DNA of 64,000 nucleotides, taken from assembly GCF_009730595.1 (NCBI RefSeq), contig NZ_CP046276.1:1054001-1118000 (forward strand), given 5' to 3'. The notes beneath the pieces are model-generated. The model saw only the letters and a program-made list of their open reading frames with translations, did no database searches and was not told the origin of the DNA. A program made the position numbers and the translations under genes. Numbering within the stretch: position 1 is the stretch's first letter; every line of letters starts with the position of its first letter. This document shows positions 59,123-64,000 of this stretch, one piece after another. The stretch comes from Spiroplasma tabanidicola. Lineage in GTDB: Bacteria > Bacillota_I > Bacilli_A > Mycoplasmatales > Mycoplasmataceae.

Positions 59123-60760
59123 TTAATTTTTAGCCTCAGTAATTTTATTCTTGTAACTATTTTTTATATCTTTGTATTTTTGATTATATTCAAGTTTGTT
59201 TAAACTTTTATTTTCGTATTTTAATTTAAGGGATTTAATTTCTTCACTTCTCGAATCTTTTAAAATATTAATATTATTTATTTTTAACTGTTTAAGGCCT
59301 GCTTTTTTACTTAATATATCAGTTTCTGGATGTATCATCCCTTCGCTTAAAGCAACAATTGTACTTACAACCATTGCTGCAAGAATATTTACAGCAGTTC
59401 TTCCTATATCAAAAATATCTTCTAAAACTAACATGATTGACATTGTAGCTTCTCTAAAACTTGGCACACCTAAAGAGCTAGTTAAACTTGTTATAACTAA
59501 TGTTGAAGTTCCAGGAGTTCCTGGTATTCCAAATGAAATTATTATCGTCATTATTAAACCTAAAATTAAAAATAATCATATACCTTGGTCGTGAATAATA
59601 GGAGAATCAGATCCAGTTCACATTAATGACATAATCAAGCCGCCTTCTGCACCTGCTCCTCCAATCATGCCCATAGTTGTTGATAAAGGAATTATTGTTG
59701 ATACACAAGTTTCATCAACTTTCATTTCATCTACTAAAGATTTCATAGTATAAGGTAATGTTGCACTTGAAGACTGAGTAACTAAACCTTGATAAGTAGG
59801 TCTTCATCCTTTTTGTCACCATTTATGTGGTTTTATTTTAGCAATTGCTAATGCAGCTGTTAAATAAATTACACAAATAAATAAACTTACATATGCTGCT
59901 CCTAAAACTTTTGCAACTGCTGTTAAAGCTGTTAAAGATTGAGTTATCATTAAGTTTGTAACAATTGACATAATTGCTAAAGGAATTATTTTAATAAAAC
60001 TATTTACAATTTTTAATACAATATCTCAACTAGCATCCATTAATTTTACAAATGCTTCAACTTTTTTTGGATTTTTTAAAGATATCGCTTTTACACTTAG
60101 CCCTACTACTAACGACATAATAATTACTGGAATTACAGCATCACTTGCAAGACTTGCAAAAAAGTTTTTAGGTAAATAATTTATTATCATGTCAGGAATA
60201 GATGTTAATTTAGTATCTTCATCTCCTGAACTTCCGTTTGAAAATTTATCTAAAACTTTTTCTCCTTCACTTGTGACTCCAACTTTAAATAATATTCCAA
60301 TTCCAGCTGCAATACAAAATGCAACAGCAACGTTAATTACTAAAAACACAATACCTTTTGCAGTAATTCTTCCTAATCTTTTTGAACTTTTTTTGGTAAC
60401 TGCACGATAAATTGATAAGAATATTAAAGGTATCATCAATAAAGTAATTGACAATATAAATACTTTTTTAAATAATACAGATCAGCTATCTAGTTCTTTA
60501 ATTCATTGATATTCTGCTAATTGATTTCCTTCTTTATCTGTAAATGACTCAGGAAAACCTACAACAGCTTGTATTATGACACCATAAACTAATCCTAAAA
60601 CCAATCCTGAAAACAAATGTAAAAACTTATTTTTAAATTTCTTTAGAAAAAATCATAATAATATTTGCAGTGTAAAAAAAACTAAAATTGCAATTAATGA
60701 TTTATAACTACTTATTGAGATAAAATCTTTTAATTTATCTCAAGTACTTGCATATAACAT
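59123..60760 (-). CDS. SDF-family sodium:amino-acid symporter, possibly L-cystine (TcyP-like)
   Basis: 545 residues. N-terminal half resembles TcyP (SWSVLFKKVFILSITLLMIP, then TSIPDMIINYLPKNFF). The substrate-binding serine-rich turn reads TQSSSATLP, and the C-terminal core has PGTPGTSTLV and VLEDIFDIGRTAVN. The last 65 residues are a charged coiled coil (NKSLNKLEYNQKYKDIKN near 520) absent from typical members. Ribosome site AAAGGGAAAT. Preceded by a Cys-Cys leader peptide and an attenuator-like hairpin; substrate is inferred. Confidence 0.82.
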
Positions 60761-60783
60761 ATTTCCCTTTCTAACCAAATAAA

Positions 60784-60839
60784 AAAAGAGCATCAAATAA
60801 AATAGGTGTATTTAACTATTTTTTATTCAATACTCTTTT
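60784..60839 (-). terminator. Attenuator hairpin upstream of the symporter
   Basis: On the minus strand, a 5' arm beginning AAAAGAGTATTGAATAAA pairs with CTATTTTATTTGATGCTCTTTT (only Watson-Crick and G-U pairs, one two-base bulge), followed by seven T, 24 nt before the symporter ATG. It lies between the leader peptide and the gene. Confidence 0.8.
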
Positions 60840-60872
60840 ATATTATTAGTATAAATTTTATTTTTTTAAATT

Positions 60873-60944
60873 TTAATAAAGACAACATAAAAGAGTAGAT
60901 CTGTTATTATCATCATTATTATTTGTTAATATAAATTTACTCAT
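60873..60944 (-). CDS. Leader peptide with tandem Cys codons
   Basis: A 23-codon frame, MSKFILTNNNDDNNRST followed by LLCCLY and a stop, with the strongest ribosome site in the neighbourhood (GGAGG, 9 nt before the ATG) and an extended -10 (TGTGATAAT) just upstream. It is followed by a terminator and the symporter. Two adjacent UGU codons lie close to the stop. The codons for TLLC (ACTCTTTTAT) are exactly complementary to the 5' arm of the terminator. Typical of ribosome-mediated attenuation leaders; the role is inference. Confidence 0.6.
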   Translation of the reverse strand: MSKFILTNNNDDNNRSTLLCCLY

Positions 60945-61036
60945 AATACTTTGCCTCCATATTTTTATATTATCACAAGATATATAAAAATACATTCAAT
61001 TAAAGTAAAATTAAAAATATTTAAAGGAATTTTATA

Positions 61037-61594
61037 ATGAAAAGATGTAATTGAGCAAACATAAACGAATTAATGAAAAATTATCATGACAATGAATGAG
61101 CAAAACCTATTTATGAAGATAAAATATTTTTTGAGTTCTTAATTTTAGAATCAATGCAAGCAGGTTTAAGCTGAGATATAGTTTTAAAAAAGAGAGAGAA
61201 CTTTAGAGTGGCTTTTGATAATTTTGATTATCAAAAAATCGCAAGTTATGGCAAAAATAAAATTGATGAATTAATGAAAAACAAAGGCATTATTAGAAAT
61301 CAGCTAAAAATAAAAGCAGCAATTAATAATGCAAAACAATTTATTGAAATAATTAAACAGTATAATAGTTTTAGTAAATATATATGAAGTTTTGTGAATA
61401 ATAAACCTATTATAAATGAATTAAAAAGTGATAAAGATATCTTATCTAGTAGCTTATTATCTGACAAAATTTCAAATGAGTTAAAAAAATGTGGTTTCAA
61501 ATTTGTTGGAACCACAATAATTTATTCTTTTTTACAAGCCACCGGAATTATAAATGATCATATAAATGATTGTTTTGTTAAAAATAAGTATTAG
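61037..61594 (+). CDS. tag: DNA-3-methyladenine glycosylase I
   Basis: 185 residues (187 in E. coli). Start RCNWANINELMKNYHDNEWA carries zinc-site Cys4 and His17; GLSWDIVLKKRENFR is the lesion-binding region; zinc ligands His and Cys near the end are in NDHINDCF. Removes 3-methyladenine from DNA. UGA-Trp codons several. AAAGGA 9 nt upstream. Its stop abuts the convergent SDR stop. Confidence 0.94.
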
Positions 61595-62398
61595 CTATTT
61601 TCTTTTTCTTTGATAATTATAAACTGAGTTTAAAACCATCCCCATCGGAGCTCATTTAGTTATTTTTTTTACAAGTTTGTTAGAAAATCCTGTAATAATG
61701 AAATTTTTCTTTTTAACTTTCAAAGCTGCTTTTAAGCTTCTTCTTGCATATGTTGAAGTTTTCATAACTTTAATTGTAGATTTATACTTGGCTTCTTTTT
61801 GATTGCTACTTCTATTTCAAAAATCAGTTTTTAAAGGTCCAGGACAAACTGTGATAACCCTTGCTTTTGATTTTGTTTTTTTAAGTTCTGTATTTATAGC
61901 CACTCCTAAACTAAAAACATAAGCTTTTGATGCATAATATGATGCAAAAACTGGTGCTGGAGTAAATGCAGCCATTGATCCAACATTAATTACTCTTCCA
62001 TAATTTTGTTTAACAAATTTTTTTATCATTTCTTTTGTTAAAAAATGCAATGATTTAATATTTAAATCAATCATATTCATTTCTTGTTCAACATCACTTT
62101 GTGAAAAATAACCTCAAACTCCATATCCTGCATTATTGATAAATATTTCTATATCAAAGTCTTTACATTTATCTATTACTATCTTATTGTTTTCAAAAAC
62201 ACTTAAATCATAATTTCAAGCAATAATATCTTTATCACCAAACTGTTCTTTTAAAGATTCTAAACTTGAAGCATCTCTTGCTATACCAATTATGTTATAA
62301 CCTAACTTTAATAATTCTTTGCAATACTCAAATCCAAGACCCTTACTCGCTCCAGTTACAACTGCATATTTATCCTTGCTTATAATTTTTTTCGCCAT
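61595..62398 (-). CDS. Short-chain dehydrogenase/reductase
   Basis: 267 residues. NAD(P)-binding TGASKGLG at the N terminus, NNAGYG, catalytic Ser region VINVGSMAAF and YYASK (Tyr/Lys). C-terminal basic tail. Substrate unknown. Two UGA-Trp codons. Its ATG lies 4 nt after the pgsA stop, so the two are cotranscribed. Confidence 0.9.
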
Positions 62399-62402
62399 TA
62401 AA

Positions 62403-63071
62403 TTAATCCTCTTTTTTTAAACTGCTTGTGTTAAATAAAACTTTTTTGTTTTTTATAATGTAATTTAACGCTGAAGCTATGCAAAGCACAGTTGTAATAT
62501 ACATTGGAATCATTATAATCTGATTGATTCATCCATACTCATCAAACTTAGTTTTACCTTGAAATGAACCATTAAAAAATCTGAATCCTACAAAAAACAA
62601 TATTGTTAAACCAATCATTTCAAAAGTTGCACGATATTTTCCCAACTTGTCTGCTGCCATAATCGTATTGCTTGAGGCTAAAATTTGTCTAACAACATCA
62701 ATTAAAAAATCTCTACAAATTAAAATAACACACATTCAAACAGGAATAATTCCTCCAATTGCAAAAACTATTAAAACACTGTTTGTTAATAATTTATCAG
62801 CAATTGAATCAAAGAACTTACCAAAAGTAGTTATTTGATTATATTTTCTTGCAATGTATCCATCTAAAGCATCGGTTAAACTTGCCACAATAAATAAAAT
62901 TCCTGCAATTAAATATGCATAAGGTAATGAATAATTACTTATATTTATTGCTTTATTAAAAACTCCATATAATAAATTAGCATTATTATCAAAATTACAA
63001 ATTATCATTAAAGTAATTATGATTGGTATCAAAATTATCCTAATCATTGTAATTCTATTTGCTCAATTCAT
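62403..63071 (-). CDS. pgsA: CDP-diacylglycerol-glycerol-3-phosphate phosphatidyltransferase
   Basis: 222 residues, four or more membrane spans. The CDP-alcohol phosphotransferase signature D-x2-DG-x2-AR-x8-G-x3-D-x3-D is complete (TDALDGYIARK then GKFFDSIADK). Makes phosphatidylglycerol phosphate. Start ATG with GGGGAG 7 nt upstream; a UGA-Trp is the third codon. Confidence 0.94.
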
Positions 63072-63097
63072 ATAAACTCCCCTTTTTATTTTTTCAT

Positions 63098-63126
63098 AAA
63101 AAAACCCAGAACAGTAGGTCTGAGCT
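63098..63126 (-). terminator. Terminator between the hypothetical gene and pgsA
   Basis: Minus strand CTCAGA and TCTGGG pair (one G-U) across a 7-9 nt loop and are followed by seven T. Confidence 0.8.
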
Positions 63127-63131
63127 TTTAT

Positions 63132-63869
63132 CTATGCAGCAGATTTTTGTACTTTATAATACTTTTTAGAAAGTACACCGATATAAATATCTGCATTAAC
63201 TAGTCATCCAATAACTCCAGCACTAACTCTTGATAATTTCACAACATCATGAACTCATCCATACTCTTCTACTAAGACATCATAATCAACAAAATTGTCT
63301 AAGTGTAAGATTTTATTATAATTTAAAAGTATATCTTTTGACAATTGTAGGATATTTTCAATTTCATTTGTACTTGTTATTTGTTTTAAAACTTCAATAA
63401 TTTTTGATAGTTCTGAATTTTTCTTTAATCTAGTTGGTAAATGTTCATATCTTGATAAGATGTTTGAAGCTAGTGATGATATTTTTTGAATTGCAAAATC
63501 TTCATTAATATCTAAAACTTTCTCTCCGTGTTTTTGTCTAGTTAAATAATTAATATTTTTAAAACACTCTGATAAACTTTCAAATGCGACATTTGCAGAA
63601 GATAAAATTACTTCATTTTTAGCAAAAATTTTTACATCAAACTTTTCGTCTTCTAATTGAGATTGATTTTCTTGTCTCAAATCATTTACTTTGTGAATCA
63701 CGCTGTTTAAAATCGATTCAAGTTCATTTTCGCTGTCTAATTCCTTTAATTTATTTTCGTCATACTCAATTTTAAAATTATCATTATTAATTGTTTGATC
63801 TTTCAAACAATCATTATTGTAATAATTGATAATTTCTTCAAAGACTCTTTTAAAAATATCTAGCACCAT
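63132..63869 (-). CDS. Hypothetical helical protein
   Basis: 245 residues, acidic and largely helical (NELESILNSVIHKVNDLRQE, KNSELSKIIEVLKQITST), no membrane span except a short hydrophobic patch near the end (VSAGVIGWLVNADIYIGVL). Family not recognised. Starts 13 nt after the tyrS stop, so probably in its operon. Ribosome site AGGAGT (AAATAGGAGTTTAAA). Confidence 0.75.
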
Positions 63870-63882
63870 TTTAAACTCCTAT

Positions 63883-64000
63883 TTAACTACATTTTACACT
63901 AAAATACTTTTTTTTACCTTTTTTAACAATGATAGTTTTTCCAAAATATATAAAATTTTTGCCAATAATTTCATCTTCTTTAAAGTCGTTTCTACCTTTT
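63883..64000 (-). CDS. tyrS: Tyrosyl-tRNA synthetase, 3' end only
   Basis: The last 38 codons: DFKEDEIIGKNFIYFGKTII then VKKGKKKYFSVK. The terminal rKGKK-yf pattern is the end of the S4-like domain of bacterial TyrS. The rest lies beyond base 64000, so the assignment rests on this short tail. Confidence 0.65.
   Translation of the reverse strand, partial: KGRNDFKEDEIIGKNFIYFGKTIIVKKGKKKYFSVKCS

Noticed and set aside
1-64000. tRNA, rRNA or CRISPR arrays
   Set aside because: No cloverleaf with a GTTCRANNC T-loop in a non-coding gap, no rRNA-like sequence and no spaced direct repeats were found by eye; a tRNA scan would be the decisive check.

Overview
This window is chromosome of a wall-less mollicute that reads UGA as tryptophan (genetic code 4). 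Genes such as dnaE, purL, the alpha-mannosidase and the PTS permeases are continuous only when in-frame UGA is decoded as Trp. The very high A+T content, lipoproteins beginning like Spiroplasma/Mesoplasma ones, and the mix of PTS and RbsABC-type transporters point to the Entomoplasmatales (Mesoplasma/Entomoplasma group). The species cannot be named from the sequence alone. All coordinates below treat UGA as Trp.

Layout. 1-5.5 kb: polA (cut by the window start) and dnaE. 5.5-19.7 kb: one long minus-strand purine operon, purE-purK-purL(Q)-purC-purF-purM-purN-purH-purD, with intergenic gaps of 0-1 nt or short overlaps. It is preceded by a guanine riboswitch with an intrinsic terminator and followed by a membrane P-loop NTPase of KAP/YobI type that is probably cotranscribed. 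19.7-22.5 kb (plus): a MerR-type promoter, a frameshifted DUF3737 gene, a frameshifted PatB/MalY C-S lyase gene, and cutC. 22.5-27.8 kb: an RbsABC-like sugar ABC importer and a divergent DeoR-family regulator. 27.8-36.7 kb: a translationally coupled carbohydrate operon (lipoprotein, PTS EIIBC, GH38 alpha-mannosidase, PTS EIIA, ROK kinase, GH1 beta-glucosidase) with a divergent RpiR-type regulator. 36.8-41.9 kb: aldose epimerase and a sucrose module (EIIABC and sucrose-6-P hydrolase). 42-44 kb: a decayed IS3-family element next to a truncated ABC-2 permease. 44-52.5 kb: GNAT, lipoprotein, J-domain protein, thiI, EzrA-like protein, ruins of a Panacea-type toxin-antitoxin locus, an ABC-2 exporter, and rpsD with a structured leader. 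52.5-59 kb: an ABC ATPase, two paralogous approximately 690-residue permeases and an exported protein between them. 59-64 kb: an SDF-family (possibly cystine) symporter behind a Cys-Cys leader peptide and attenuator, tag, an SDR oxidoreductase, pgsA, a hypothetical gene and the 3' end of tyrS.

How it fits together: the organism would make IMP de novo under guanine control and live on plant- or insect-derived sugars imported by PTS and ABC systems. The most unusual pattern I see is that four transporters from unrelated families carry long charged cytoplasmic extensions that share a short I/L-x-x-x-E-Y type motif. The best candidate for an undescribed regulatory device is the Cys-Cys leader peptide in front of the symporter. 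No tRNA, rRNA or CRISPR array was recognised.
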